This document shows positions 33,580 to 49,401 of a DNA stretch of 64,000 nucleotides, one piece after another. Numbering within the stretch: the first letter of the stretch is position 1; each line of letters begins with the position of its first letter. A model generated the notes under the pieces. The model saw only the letters and a list, made by a program, of their open reading frames with translations. It was not told where the DNA came from and did not search any database. Origin of the DNA: Chlorocebus sabaeus (Eukaryota; Chordata; Mammalia; Primates; Cercopithecidae); NCBI RefSeq assembly GCF_047675955.1, contig NC_132917.1:9456501-9520500 (forward strand), given 5' to 3'. Both the position numbers and the translations under genes were made by a program.

Positions 33580-33929
33580 CGATTCATTTTCTTTTCTTTT
33601 CCTTTTTATTTATTTACTTTTATTTATATTTTGTTTTGAGACGGAGTTTCGCTCTTATCACCCAGGCTGGAGTGGAATGGTGTGATCTCGGCTCATTGCA
33701 AGCGATTGAACACCTCCTGGTTTGGTTTTAAACGATTCTCCTGTCTCAGCCTCCCAAGTAACTGGATTACAGGCGCCCGCCACCACGCCCGGCTAATTTT
33801 TGTATTTTTAGTAGAGATGGGGTTTCACCATGTTGGTCAGGCTGGTTTCAAACTCCTGACCTTAGGTGATCCACCCGCCTCGACCTCCCAAAGTGCCAGG
33901 ATTACAAGCGTGAGCCACTGCGCCTGGCC
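33580..33929 (-). mobile_element. AluS-like with rearranged left part
   Basis: Inner stretch 'gcaagcgattgaacacctcc' replaces the usual 'gcaacctctgcctcctgg'. Confidence 0.9.
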
Positions 33930-34059
33930 TGAATAACCAGAAATCCTAGATTTCCAAGGGCATTCCACATTTCAGGTAATCTCTTCAATTCACAAATCAG
34001 GACCCAAATTATTCCAATTTGCAGTTCATCTTTCATTTATCAATTGTGCATACTTTTAA

Positions 34060-34436
<377 letters not shown>

Positions 34437-34446
34437 TCTGTTTTAT

Positions 34447-34710
34447 CTTTTGAGACAGGGTCTTGCTCTGTAGCCCAGGATGGAGTACCATGACACAATC
34501 AGAGCTCACTGCAGCCTCGACCTCCTGGACTCAAGCAATCCTCCAGCCTCACCCTTCTCAGTAACTGGGACCACAGGCATGCACCACCACACCTGGCTAA
34601 TTTTTACATTTTTTAAATAGAAATGCAGTCTCGCTATGTTCCTCAGGCTGGTCTCAAACTCCTGGCCTCCCAGAGTGCTGAGATTACAGGTATGAGCCAC
34701 TGCACCCGGC
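34447..34710 (-). mobile_element. AluJ-like
   Basis: Directly adjacent to the previous copy in the same orientation. It is more diverged, with a 'tacattttttaaatag' middle. Confidence 0.93.
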
Positions 34711-34743
34711 ACCAAAATAATTTTTTAAAACTATATACCCCCT

Positions 34744-35107
<364 letters not shown>

Positions 35108-35194
35108 TTAAAATTAAAGCTGTTAGGTCATTATTTTAAAGTTTTCCAATAGAGTATAAATACCTCAAAAGACTTGACAGCCACAGTGGTAGCC

Positions 35195-35660
35195 CAGCCT
35201 CCAAGATGGCCCCCATTGACACCTGCTTCCTCCTCTACACTGAGCCAGAGTTGGTCTGTGTGACCACTAGCATGCAGGCGAAGTGATGTCACTTCTGAGG
35301 TTAGGACACAAGAAACTGTGTCCTCCATCTCAGGTGCTCTCTTGCTTGCTTGTTTCCTTTTGTATCACACACTCTGGGGGAAGCCAGCTTTCATGTCATG
35401 AGAACACTCAGGAAAGCTATGGAGAGGCCCAATAGAACAGGTCAGCAGCCACAGACACCAAGGAGCTGCCACAGACTCTGAGTGAGCTTGGGAGGAATTC
35501 GGCCCCAGGCAAGCTTTCAGATCGCGGCAGCCCCTGACCTACAGTCTGACCACAACTAAGCTCCTCCCAGATTCCTCAGCCTCCGAAACTGGGAGATAAA
35601 TGTTTGTGGTTCTAAATCTCCTAAATTAGGGGTAATTTGTCACACAGCCACTATCATCTG
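35195..35660 (+). mobile_element. Solitary LTR-like element (MaLR/MLT1-type)
   Basis: Ends 'gaaactgggagataaatgtt...ggggtaatttgtcacacagc', typical of MLT1-class LTR 3' ends. Subfamily not assigned. No internal viral sequence adjoins it. Confidence 0.6.
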
Positions 35661-36270
35661 TTCAAAAAAATATGTAAACAAGTTGACCTGATCCTGGGTT
35701 CTTAACACCTGAAGTGATGCTTTTCATTTAGGATAATTAAAAATATTTCTTGAGGTTCCCCAGTCCCATGCTGTGGAATGAATTATTCATAATGTAGATA
35801 CTGCAAGTGAATTTAAGAGTAAACATTTGCAATTATTAAACACATATAGGCACATATGGTTCTGCAGTTAACTACCAAACCCACACAAGTACTGGTAAAA
35901 CCTTGTCTAAATGACAAGAGAACGAACTGGTTCTGGCTGGGTTTTTTGTTTCCTTCTGTCTATTTCTCTAGCTCTACTTCTCTTATTAGCCAATTTTGTC
36001 TTACACCAACCCCACCAGTTCTTGTAGATGGATAGAGCCATCCTCACTGTTTCTAAAATGCTAATTATTCCTACATTTGTACGCTTTTTTGCTGAGGAAC
36101 AAATCTGTGTAAAGCGATCCCTTTAAGAATGAGTCAACCCACAAATAAGACAACAGATGGCACTTACTGAAAAATAGGACTTTATACAAAGTCGTGTACC
36201 AAGAACGCTAGTTTCCAAGGTTTTAGTTAAGAAATTTTAACCTATTTTAGAAAAAAAAAAAAAAACAATC
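35661..36270. other. Intergenic, unique-looking
   Basis: Nothing recognised. Confidence 0.4.
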
Positions 36271-36581
36271 TTTTTTTTTTTTTAAGACAGAGTCTTGCTC
36301 CGTTGCCAGGCTGGAGTACAGTGGCATGATATCAGCTCACTGCAGCCTCGACCTCCTGGGCCCCGCCTCCCGGGTTCAAGTGATTCTCCTGCCTCAGCCT
36401 CCTGAGTAGCTGGGACTACAGGCATGCGCCACCACGCCCAGCTAATTTTTGTATTTTTAGTAGAGATGGGGTTTCACCATATTGTCCAGGATGGTCTCGA
36501 TCTCTTGACCTTGTGATTCGCCCGCCTCAGCCTCCCAAAGTGCTGGGATTACAGGCGTGGCATGAGCCACCGCACCCGGCC
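36271..36581 (-). mobile_element. Alu with small internal duplications
   Basis: Contains 'acctcctgggccccgcctcc', where two versions of the same Alu segment follow each other, and a repeated 'ggc(atg)' near the head. Confidence 0.92.
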
Positions 36582-36605
36582 AAAATCAACCTTTTAGAAA
36601 GATGA

Positions 36606-36913
<308 letters not shown>

Positions 36914-36944
36914 TAATTGTTATAAAGTCTCTTCTTTCTTCCTT

Positions 36945-37070
36945 TCTTTTTTTAGAGACAGGGTTTCACCATGTTGCCCAGGCTGGTCTCGAATTCCTAG
37001 GTTCAAGCAATCCAACCACCTCAGCCTCCTAAGGTGCTAGGATTACAGGTGTGAGTCACCACATCCCACC
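36945..37070 (-). mobile_element. Alu left monomer
   Basis: One arm only, 'gagacagggtttcaccatgt' to 'gagtcaccacatccc'. Confidence 0.85.
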
Positions 37071-37594
37071 GATAGGGACCACCATTGTGTGCAGAAGTAC
37101 CATACATCCTACGTATTGTGTGCCATATAAAATATGGAGCTGTGTCGGTTCTTTTCCTTCTTAAATCCCTGCCTCCCTCCCTTGAGATCTCAGGGTAATT
37201 GAACCACATGAATAACTGAACATAGAGGGCAGACTAGATAAAGAGAACAAATGGAAACTTGTGCTGGTTTGAAATTACCTCAGGTCTGAAGTGGCCAGAA
37301 GTCATTACTCTGGGGTTGACAGGCCCCAGAGAGGAGACTCACCAATTACCCTCCAGTTCCACAGCAGCCAGAGACCTTAATTGAAAAGCTGTTCTACTTA
37401 GGGCTCTTCAGAAAAACCCAACTCAATTGTTCAATGTTTAAATTCTGAAAATTTTACTAACATTTTAAGAATTGTACCAAAGAGATACACATTATACCTT
37501 TGGCCTTAAAGGAATTATACCTAAAAGATAGATACATATATAAGCACGCAAACACCCAAATGCATCAGGACAAATAAGGATCATGGATTTTTTT
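37071..37594. other. Intergenic, unique-looking
   Basis: Nothing recognised. Confidence 0.4.
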
Positions 37595-37606
37595 CACATT
37601 AACTTT

Positions 37607-37910
37607 CTGGGTTTGTGTTTTTTTGAGACAGGGTCTCTGTACCACCCAGGCTGGAATATAGTACCATGATCTTGGCTCACTACAACCCCTGCCTCCTGGG
37701 TTCAAGCGATTGCTTGTGCCTCAGCTTCCAGAGTAGCTGGGACTACAGGCATGCACCACCATGCCCAAATAATTTTTATATTTTTATAATAGTGGAGATG
37801 GGGTTTTGCCATGTTGCCCAGGCTGGTCTTGAACTCCTGGCCTCAGATAATCTGCCCACCTCACCCTCCCAAAGTGCAGGGATTATAGGTGTGAGCTATC
37901 ATGCCTGGCC
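37607..37910 (-). mobile_element. AluJ/S-like
   Basis: Exact target duplication cacattaacttt at 37595-37606 and 37911-37922. Confidence 0.95.
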
Positions 37911-38078
37911 CACATTAACTTTTTAATATAAATTTTAGATTTACCAAAAAGTTGCAGATAGTACGGAGTTCCTGTTTCCCCCGGCTTCCTAAATGTTGAC
38001 CATGATGATCATGGTATGTTTGTTAAACTAAAAAAATAACATTGGAACAATACTAGTAACTAAACTGCAGACATTTGG

Positions 38079-38394
38079 TTTTTTTGTTTGTTTGTTTGTT
38101 GTTGTTGTTTTTTGAGACGGAGTCTTGCTCTGTCGCCCAGGCTGGAGTGCGGTGGTGCGATCTTGGCTCACTGCAACCTCCATCTCCCGGTTCAAGCGAT
38201 TCTCTTGCCTCAGCCTCCCAAGTAGCTGGGACTACAGGCTTGCGCCACCACACCTGCCTAATTTTTGTATTTTCAGTAGAGATGGGGTTTCACCATATTG
38301 GCCAGGCTGGTCTCGAACTCCTGACTTTAGCTGATCCACCTGCCTCGGCCTCCCAAAGTGCTGGGATTACAGATGTGAGCCACCACACTGGCCG
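38079..38394 (-). mobile_element. AluS-like, full length
   Basis: Head expanded to (TTTG)n and (TTG)n. Confidence 0.95.
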
Positions 38395-38436
38395 GATTTT
38401 TTTTTAATGTGTCTTATGGTCTTTAAGAAATTATGA

Positions 38437-38705
38437 GGCCAGGCACAGTGGCTCATTCCTATAATCCCAGCACATTGGTAGACTGAGGAGGGATTGCTTG
38501 AGCCCAGGAGTTCAAGACCAGCCTGGGCAACAAATAAAAAAAATTAGCCAAGCATGGTGCCACATGCCTGTGGTCCCAGGTACTCAGGAGGCTGAGGCAG
38601 GAGGATCATTTGAACCCAGGAAGTCAAGGCTGCAGTGAGCCATGTTTGTGCCACTGCACTCCAGCCTGGGCAACAGAGTGAAACCCTGTCTCAAAATAAA
38701 TAAAA
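38437..38705 (+). mobile_element. AluJ-like
   Basis: Left arm shortened; tail (AAAT)n. Confidence 0.93.
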
Positions 38706-39013
38706 TTTTAAATTGTGATAAAATACACATAACAAAATTTACCATCAACATTCCATACATTTATAGTGTTGTGCAATCATCACCACCATCTGAGTCCAGA
38801 ACATTTTAATCACCCCAAAAGGAAACCCCATACCCATTAAACAGTCATTTGCCATTCCCCCTCCTCCCAGTCCCTGGAAACCACTGGACTGCAGTTTTGC
38901 CACTAATGTCGTTTTTCAGTTCTAGGATCGAACCCAGGATACTACACTGCATTTAGTTACATTAATGTTTTACTCTTTAGGTCAAATAAAGCTATTGTAA
39001 ATATTTCATTCTC

Positions 39014-39317
39014 GGCCAGGCACGGTGGCTCACGCCTGTAATCCTAGCACTTTGGGAGGCTGAGGCAGGTGGATCACCTGAGGTCAGGAGTTCAAGACCA
39101 GCCTGGGCAACATGGTGAAACCCCATCTCTACTAAAAGTACAAAAATCAGCCGGGCATGGCAGCATGTGCCTGTAATCCCAGCTACTTGGGAGGCTGAGG
39201 CAGGAGAATCACTTGAACCTGAAGGCAGAGGTTGTAGTGCCAAGATTGTGCTACTGCGCTCCAACCTAGGCAACAGAGTGAGACTCTGTCTTGAGAGAAA
39301 AAAAAAAAAAAAAAAAC
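39014..39317 (+). mobile_element. AluS-like, full length
   Basis: Complete dimer with a 20-base A tail. Confidence 0.95.
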
Positions 39318-39749
39318 CTCTGCAGAAGCAATGGTTAATATACTTACTTGGTGTTCGAGGAAACTGTCCAGTGCAATCCCTCACTCTCTGGCCTTTGAAC
39401 TAGTCCCTCACTGCCACTCCCATAATACCTAAAGTGACTTTCTTACCTCTGCTTCCCCTCCACCAGTGCTGCTACCTGTCTTCCGTAACACCAGCTAAAT
39501 GTCTCCTATCCATGGACTTTTTCTTGGTTTTCTTATAGTTCATCCTTCATTTTATCCTGCATTGTTGTCTCTTGATGGTATTTTGGTATTTTCTACCAAA
39601 GCATAAGTTCCTAAGGTAAGGACCCTTCCATATCAAATAAGTGTTCTGCATAAGGCAATTAACAGTATTTATGAAACAAATATCATTATCTGACATACAG
39701 CCAGATACCTCACAATTTCCCCCATTTAAATAAATGAGACAATGCAATG

Positions 39750-40553
39750 CTTATAGCAGGTAGAATTGTGTCCCCCTCCCCCACCCCAAGAAAATAAGTT
39801 TAAGTCCTAACCCCTGGTATTATGAATGTGATCTTATTTGGAAACAGGGTCTTTGCAGATGTAATCAAGTTAAGATGAGGTCATACTGGATGAGGCTGGG
39901 CCCTAAATCCAGTGACTGATGTCCCTGTAAGAAGAGAAGTGACACAGAGACACACAGGGAGAGCACCGTGAGATGATGGATGCAGAGATTAGAGTCGCAC
40001 ACCTACAAACTAAGGAACACCCAAGACCGCAGCGACACCAGAAGCCAGGCAGAGGCAAGATTCTTCCCCTGGGTCTTCAGAGGGAGCATGGGCTGCAGAC
40101 ACCCTGATTTTAGACTTCTGGCCTCTGGAACTGAGATCATCAATTTCTCTTGGTTTTTATTTATTTTTATTTTTTATGTTTTGGTTTGTTTGTTTTGTTT
40201 TTTTGAGACAGGTTCTCTCACTCTGTCACCCAGGCTGGAGTGCAGTGGCACCATCTCGGCTCACTGCAGCCTCGATTTCCTGGGTTCCAGCAATACCCCC
40301 ACCTCAGCCTCCTGAGTAGCAGGAGCAGGCACATGCTAGCCACCATGCCTAGCTAATTTTTTTAGTTTTGGTAGAGACAGGGTTTTTCCATGTTGCCCAG
40401 GCTAGTCTCAAGCTCCTGAGCTTAAGCCATCTACCCACCACAGCCTCCCAAAGTGCTGGGATTACAGGTGGAGCCACTGCACCTGGCCATTTCTCTTATT
40501 GTAAGCCATCCAGTTTGTGACAACTTATCACAGCAGCCCTAAGAAAACATTAC
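39750..40553 (+). mobile_element. LTR-like repeat interrupted by an Alu
   Basis: 'gaattgtgtccccctccccc', 'gtgatcttatttggaaacag', 'gggtctttgcagatgtaatc', 'gacttctggcctctggaact' and, after the Alu, 'taagccatccagtttgtg' follow the order of a widespread MaLR/ERVL-type LTR. Subfamily not assigned. Confidence 0.6.
40152..40488 (-). mobile_element. Alu inserted in the LTR-like repeat
   Basis: Target duplication atttctctt at 40143-40151 and 40489-40497. Confidence 0.95.
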
Positions 40554-40561
40554 AATGCTCA

Positions 40562-40700
40562 TGGAACACAGCCTAAGGTTACCTCCCCTTCTGCCCTTCT
40601 GCCTTTTCTCCTGAAATTCCTCTTGCCTGGAATATCTTTGCTGTATGTATCCAGCTATGAAAAACCTTCTCTGGCATCTGAACATTCTGATTTGTAGATT
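40562..40700 (-). mobile_element. Possible L2 fragment
   Basis: 'tttctcctgaaattcctctt' and 'gcctggaatatctttgctgt' resemble antisense L2. Confidence 0.45.
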
Positions 40701-40948
40701 GCAGGTCTCCATCGTTTTTTAGTAGTCTTAATCTTGTAAAGATCCCATTTATTTTATCACAGTTCTGGAGGCCAGAGTCCAAAATCAAGGTGTCAATTAT
40801 GCAAATATTTGGTCCTTCAAAGCCATTTTTTGGGGTGATGGAGTCAGGTAACCAGCAGAGAGCAGGGAGACCATAAATTTACATCTTTTTCTACTCATGT
40901 CTACTTCTGAATTCTGATAGTAAATCTCTTGTGATTTAATCATTATTC

Positions 40949-41563
<615 letters not shown>

Positions 41564-41576
41564 GATTTAATTATTC

Positions 41577-42972
<1,396 letters not shown>

Positions 42973-43099
42973 GAAAGAAAGAAAGGAAAGAAAAAGAATG
43001 AAAGAGAGAGAGAGAAAGAAAGAGAAAGAGAGAGAGAAAGAAAGAGAAAGAAAGAAAGAAGAGAGAAAGAAAGAAAAAAAAAGAAAAGAAAGAAAGAAA

Positions 43100-43187
<88 letters not shown>

Positions 43188-43222
43188 AGAAAGGAAAGAA
43201 AAGGAAGAAAGAGAGAAAGAAT
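42973..43222 (+). repeat. (GAAA)n purine tract
   Basis: About 250 bases of pure A/G on the plus strand, with a long uninterrupted AAAG core at 43097-43187. Grown between two Alus. Confidence 0.97.
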
Positions 43223-43225
43223 CTG

Positions 43226-43475
43226 GGCTGGACACAGTGGCTCATGACTATAATCCCAGCACTTTGAGAGACCAAGGCAGGAGGATCACTTAACCCCAGG
43301 AGTTCAAGACCAGACATAATGAGACCCTGTCTCTACAGAAAATAAAAAAAATTGGCTGGGCATGATGGTGCATGCCTGTGGTCACAGCTACTCGGGAGCC
43401 TGAGAGGTCAAGGCTGCAGTGAGCCGAGATCGTGCCACTGCACTCCATCCTGGGTGACAGAATACAACCCTGTCT

Positions 43476-43509
<34 letters not shown>
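43226..43509 (+). mobile_element. AluJ-like
   Basis: Old copy with 32-base A tail and reduced right arm. Confidence 0.93.
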
Positions 43510-43511
<2 letters not shown>

Positions 43512-43803
43512 CCCTGCAGATCCCCTGCCTTGAGGACAGTGGCATTCACATTGCAGCTATTGTGAAAAATGTCCCTAGAATTTACAGGCTACAAACTAAC
43601 AGTGGCATTCCTACTGGGAGCCAACAGGTCAGGGTCTAGGATCCTGATCAATGAGATCTGCTTATGAAAACATCTTAAAATCTAGACTACAGAAAAAAGC
43701 ACTCTTGTTTCCATGCTGTTCAGATTATGTATGCAAAATGAGTAAGAACTGCCTGTCCGGTGTGCCTCTCTGCCAATACAGGGCTTAGAAGTCCCCTAAT
43801 TCT

Positions 43804-44058
43804 ATTTTGTTTTGTTTTGTTTTCTGAGACAGGGTCTTTGTTACCCAGGCTGGAATGCAGTGGTATGAACATGGTTTACTGCAGCCTCGACCTCTCGCAC
43901 TCAAGCGATCCTCCCACCTCGGCCCACAGAGTGGCAGGCACTACAGGCACATGCCACCACGAGGTTTTGCCATGTTGCCCAGACTGGTCTTAAACTCCTG
44001 GGCTCAAGCGATCCTCTGGCCTCAGCCTCCCAAAGTACTAGAATTACAGGCGTGAGCC
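43804..44058 (-). mobile_element. AluJ-like with internal deletion
   Basis: Target duplication agaagtcccctaattct at 43787-43803 and agaagttctctaattct at 44059-44075. Confidence 0.95.
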
Positions 44059-44363
44059 AGAAGTTCTCTAATTCTGATATGTGTGGTCACTATGCATTTC
44101 TGTGCTTTGCTTCCAAAGGACTGATCACCTTGAAGAACCAGAACATAAAGAGGTTGTGTTGGGGGAACATTACCATTTATTTATTGGCTTACTCTGAAAG
44201 ACAAGTAAGTTAGTGCAGAATCACAACATTGGCTCATTATTGGTATCCTGGGCAGCCTGCATTGTTTGATCATCATGTCTATCTAGTTATGTATTGATTT
44301 ATTTACATTCTGCTTTGTTCAAGAAAGAATTTGAAAGCATACATCCATTAAAACCTTCAGTTA

Positions 44364-44497
44364 GGCTGGGCAGTGGCTCACTCCTGTAATCCCAGCACTT
44401 AGGGAGGCTAAGGCAGGAGGATTGCTTGAGCCCAAGAGTTCAAGACTAGCTTGGCAACATAGCAAGACTCCATCTCAAAAAATATTATAATAAAAAT
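44364..44497 (+). mobile_element. Alu left monomer (FLAM-like)
   Basis: Single arm with target duplication aaaaccttcagtta / aaaacttcagtta. Confidence 0.88.
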
Positions 44498-44885
44498 AAA
44501 ACTTCAGTTAATAACATAGATGTGTATTTGAAATATATAGAGGAATGTGGTTGCCATCTAGTCTAATGATGTTTTCAAGCCCTTGTGTTCTTTTTCTTTT
44601 AGCTATAGCTCCCTGTCTGCAAAATAAATCTTTTGCAGAATCTTATTGTATAAAATTGGTCAAAGTAGAGCTATTGGGTTTGAAGTACTCCTAAACCATC
44701 TCATAGAACCCTATGTCTTCCTGGAGTTTACAGAAAAAGAGATTCAGGGATTTTGCCAAAGCATACTGCAAGTTAGGGGCAGGAATGACAGCCCAGACCT
44801 CCTGGTTTCCAGTCCAGGGCTCAGCTGCCTAAACAGTGGCATCTCTTCAGGCAGGCCCTGGCAGAGGCAGCTTAGTATTTTTATT
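44498..44885. other. Intergenic, unique-looking
   Basis: Nothing recognised. Confidence 0.4.
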
Positions 44886-44889
44886 TTAC

Positions 44890-45021
44890 TTCTTTTTTTT
44901 GGTAGAGACAGGGTCTTGCCATGTTGACCAGGCTGGTCTCAAATTCCTGGCCTCAAGTGATCCTCTCACCTTGGCCTCCCAAATTGCTGAGATTACAGAT
45001 ATGAGCCACTATGCCCAGGCT
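44890..45021 (-). mobile_element. Alu left monomer (FLAM-like)
   Basis: 'gtagagacagggtcttgcca' to 'gagccactatgcccaggct'; single arm. Confidence 0.85.
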
Positions 45022-45026
45022 AGTTT

Positions 45027-45325
45027 TGTTTTTGTTTTTGTTTTTTAAAGAAACTATCTTGCTCTGTCACCCAAACTGGAGTGCAATAGCATGATCACAG
45101 CTCACTGTAGCCTGGAACTCCCCAGCTTAAGTGATCCTCCTACCTCCTGAGTAGCTGGGACTATAGGCACACGCCACCAGGCCTGGCTGTTTTCTATATT
45201 TTTGTAGATACAGGGGTCTCACTATGTTGCCCAGGCTGGTCTTGAACCCCTGAGATCAAGCGATCCTCCTGTCTTGGCATTCCAAAGTGCTAGGATTACA
45301 GGTGTAAGCTATTGTGCCCAGGCCT
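45027..45325 (-). mobile_element. AluJ-like
   Basis: Target duplication ccaggctagtttt at 45014-45026 and 45327-45339, which overlaps the end of the monomer before it. Confidence 0.94.
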
Positions 45326-45339
45326 CCAGGCTAGTTTTT

Positions 45340-45628
45340 GACTGCCACCTGACAGATGAGTTTGTGATCCAACATTTGCTAGTAACAGGATCATCCACCC
45401 AGCACAATACACTCAAAAGGAGCAGCTGGAAGGCTAGTCATTCACTAACTGCCACCTCCAGTGTCTCAATAATGAGGCATTCAAGTTGAGCATTTAAGGC
45501 AAAATTCAAAGAAATGAGACATCTATTTTGGGAGACATGAGAGGGCACAATGCTTTCCTACACAGATGAGAGCTCTTAACGCTTTGTGAGGTAGAGGGAT
45601 ATTTGCCCTTAAGAAAATAGGCGGATGA
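45340..45628. other. Intergenic, unique-looking
   Basis: Nothing recognised. Confidence 0.35.
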
Positions 45629-45927
45629 GGCCAGGCACGCTTACACCTATAATCCCAGCACTTTGGGAGGCCAAGGTGGATGGATTGCTTGGGCTCAGGA
45701 ATTTGAGACCAGCCTGGGCAACATGGCAAAACCTCATCTCTACAAAAAACACAAAAATTAGCCAGGTGTGGTGGTGTGCACCTGTAGTTCCAGCTACTTG
45801 GGAGGCTGAGGTGGGAGGATCACTTGAGCTCAGGGGGTGGAGGTTGCAGTGAGCCAAGATTGCACCACTGCACTCCAACCTGGGTGACAGAGCTAGACCC
45901 TGCCTCAAAACAAACAAACAAAAAACC
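45629..45927 (+). mobile_element. AluS/J-like
   Basis: Head lacks 'ggtggct' (reads 'ggcacgcttacacc'). Tail (CAAA)n. Confidence 0.94.
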
Positions 45928-45929
45928 CT

Positions 45930-46605
<676 letters not shown>

Positions 46606-46609
46606 AGCT

Positions 46610-46861
46610 TTTTTTTTTTTTTTTTTTTTTTTGAGACAGAGGCTCACTCTGTTGCCAAGGCTGGAATGCAGTGGCACGATCTCAGCTCACTGTAACCTCT
46701 GCATCCTGGGTTCCAACAATTCTCCTGCCTCAGCCTCTTGAGTAGCTGGGATTACAGGCACGTGCCTAATTTTTGTATTTTTAGTAGAGATCAGGTTCCA
46801 CCATGTTGGTCAGGCTAATCTCAAACTCCTGACCTCGTGATCCACCCACCTCGGCCACCCA
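46610..46861 (-). mobile_element. AluS-like, truncated
   Basis: Breaks off at 'cacctcggccaccca' before the head of the element. Confidence 0.92.
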
Positions 46862-46936
46862 ATTTATTTTAAGATGGAGTCTCACTCTGTTGCCCAGGCT
46901 GGAGTGCAGTGGCACCATCTTGGCTCATTGCAACCT
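46862..46936 (-). mobile_element. 75-bp Alu stub
   Basis: Only 'agatggagtctcactctgtt...cattgcaacct' remains. It ends abruptly where the inverted repeat arm starts. Confidence 0.9.
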
Positions 46937-46999
46937 GTCTCTCGGATTTGAACCTTGACTCTTCATAGTTGAGTAACTATGGACAAGTCCCCTAATCTG

Positions 47000-47160
47000 T
47001 AAAATAGGCATAATGCTTCAAAGGATTATTTTAGAACTATATGAGATCATTTACGCATTTTGCATGCAACAAATAGATTACTCTATGACAGACATTAGGC
47101 TAGGTAAACAAAACAGAAGGACCTTGTGTCTAGCACATAACAGGAACACAGTAGGTACCT
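47000..47160 (+). mobile_element. MIR-derived sequence in left arm
   Basis: 'aagtcccctaatctgtaaaa' and 'ggcataatgcttcaaagg' are MIR core. The mirror copy lies at 47960-48170. Confidence 0.7.
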
Positions 47161-47210
47161 CCTAAATGTACCTAGTTGTTTCATGCCTTATTTATAGTAT
47201 TTTAATTTTT

Positions 47211-47494
<284 letters not shown>

Positions 47495-47619
47495 TAGTTC
47501 TTTAGAAATGTATGCAGTTTCTAGTAGTAATGAGTAGTAGTAATGAGAAGACATGTCTGTTACCTGCTTTGAAATATCTCAGCAAAGAAAAATAAATTAT
47601 TGCATAATAAAGAATTAAA

Positions 47620-47922
<303 letters not shown>

Positions 47923-47959
47923 TTAAAATACTATAAAGGCATGAAACAACCAGGTACAT

Positions 47960-48191
47960 TTAGGAGGTATCTACTGTGTTCCTATTATGTGCTAGGTACA
48001 AGGTCCTTCTGTTTTGTTCACCTAGCCTAATGACTATCACAGAGTAATCAAATATTTGTTGCATGCAAAATGCGTAAACAATCTCATATAGTCCTACAAC
48101 AATCTTTTGAAGCATTATGCCTATTTTACAGATTAGGGGACTTGGTACAAAGTTACTCAACTATGAAGAGTCAAGATTCAAATTCAGAGAC
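47960..48191 (-). mobile_element. MIR-derived sequence in right arm
   Basis: Antisense MIR. Homology to MIR seems to continue a little past 48191, beyond the duplicated segment. Confidence 0.65.
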
Positions 48192-49388
48192 ATCTGACTT
48201 CACTTTCCTTCATAACAAGCATCTAAGGAAGTTCCTATAACTTTGGGAACTCCTATTAGCAGCTGGTTAAAAAAAACTCCTGGACAACATACTATACTAT
48301 TTGAATCATCCTACTTCTTATGCATTCCTCCAGGATGCACTCTTCCCCCATTCTGAAACTGAGAGTTCTCTTTACAAACTGTGTGTATTTCGTTCCTGGA
48401 CTGCATCTGAGCCACCATGGAACAGCCTTGTGTTTTAGCATGTGTGATGTTTCATGTGTTCATTTTGTCTCCCTACACCATAAACTTGAGAGGCAAGGCC
48501 AGCTCTTTTATGTCTTCAAATGCTTTGCTTCCAAACACAGGATTGGAAATGGCCAACAAAGACTTAAATACTACTTCTCTATCCTTTTCACTATTCCATC
48601 TACTGGAAATTTAACCAAGACTTGCAGAGATCACTTCAGGTTATCTGTCCCCCCACAAGAAACGCTTGTTGTTTGGCCTGAAATAGTTTTCTGCTGATTC
48701 TTTCTCTACAGCCCTGAACCCTAAAAACAAATGAAATGCATCAACACAATACTAAATGCCTACATATTATTTCTATTATGTCTTTTAAAAAAGAGTGAAA
48801 GCTTTTTCATGTTTGCTTTAAATCAACCACGTAGGAACCGGAGGGACTGGTGAAGAGGAATAGAGGGAATGAACTCAAATGCTCTAACTTGCAACAGGAC
48901 AGTTGGGCTCTTTGACTCACCTGACCTTTACAACCATTAGCTAGCTCACATCAAGCCCAAACAACTTGCTGAGCCTCCTGCCCATCCTCGGGATATATCC
49001 CTGACTTCCTGTCTCAAGCTTTAGGCCAGTCTCCCATCAACACTGACTTCACATGAATACTAAATGCAGATGTCTGACTTCACATTTCTCTGCCAGCCAG
49101 ATCCCCGGCCTCTTTACCACAGACCTTAAGAACCAGTTCTCAAAATCATCTCATTGGCATCTTTTCACATCATGAAATCTATCTGGTCAGGATTCGAATA
49201 AAACTGTATTTTTACTTTAATACAAGAGAGTCAGCGTGGGCAGTGACGAAATAAAGGGGGTGGGTACAGAGTTAACACAGGCCTTGTATGCTGTTATATA
49301 TATATAACCCAATTAATTTCAATTGGTGAAGAGGAAGACCCTAGGGCACAGATTTCAACAATGTGCTGGACTCAAACCCAAAATCCTT
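48192..49388. other. Intergenic, mostly unique; possible L2 pieces
   Basis: 'taaacttgagaggcaaggcc' near 48482 resembles antisense L2. A (TA)n run lies at 49297-49307. No gene. Confidence 0.4.
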
Positions 49389-49401
49389 TGACTTATTTTT
49401 A

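Larger units (their letters stand above)
37911..39010 (-). mobile_element. L1M 3' region, antisense, interrupted by two Alus
   Basis: Pieces 37911-38078, 38395-38436 and 38706-39010 carry 'aaaaagttgcagatagtacg', 'aaaatttaccatcaacattc', 'caatcatcaccaccatctga', which are antisense L1 phrases. Confidence 0.8.

Noticed and set aside
35195..35660. Possible endogenous retrovirus locus
   Set aside because: Only a solitary LTR-like sequence. No gag, pol or env sequence is visible around it.
48320..48697. 125-residue plus-strand frame
   Set aside because: No recognisable domain, no exon signals, and partly over a likely L2 fragment. Chance frame.
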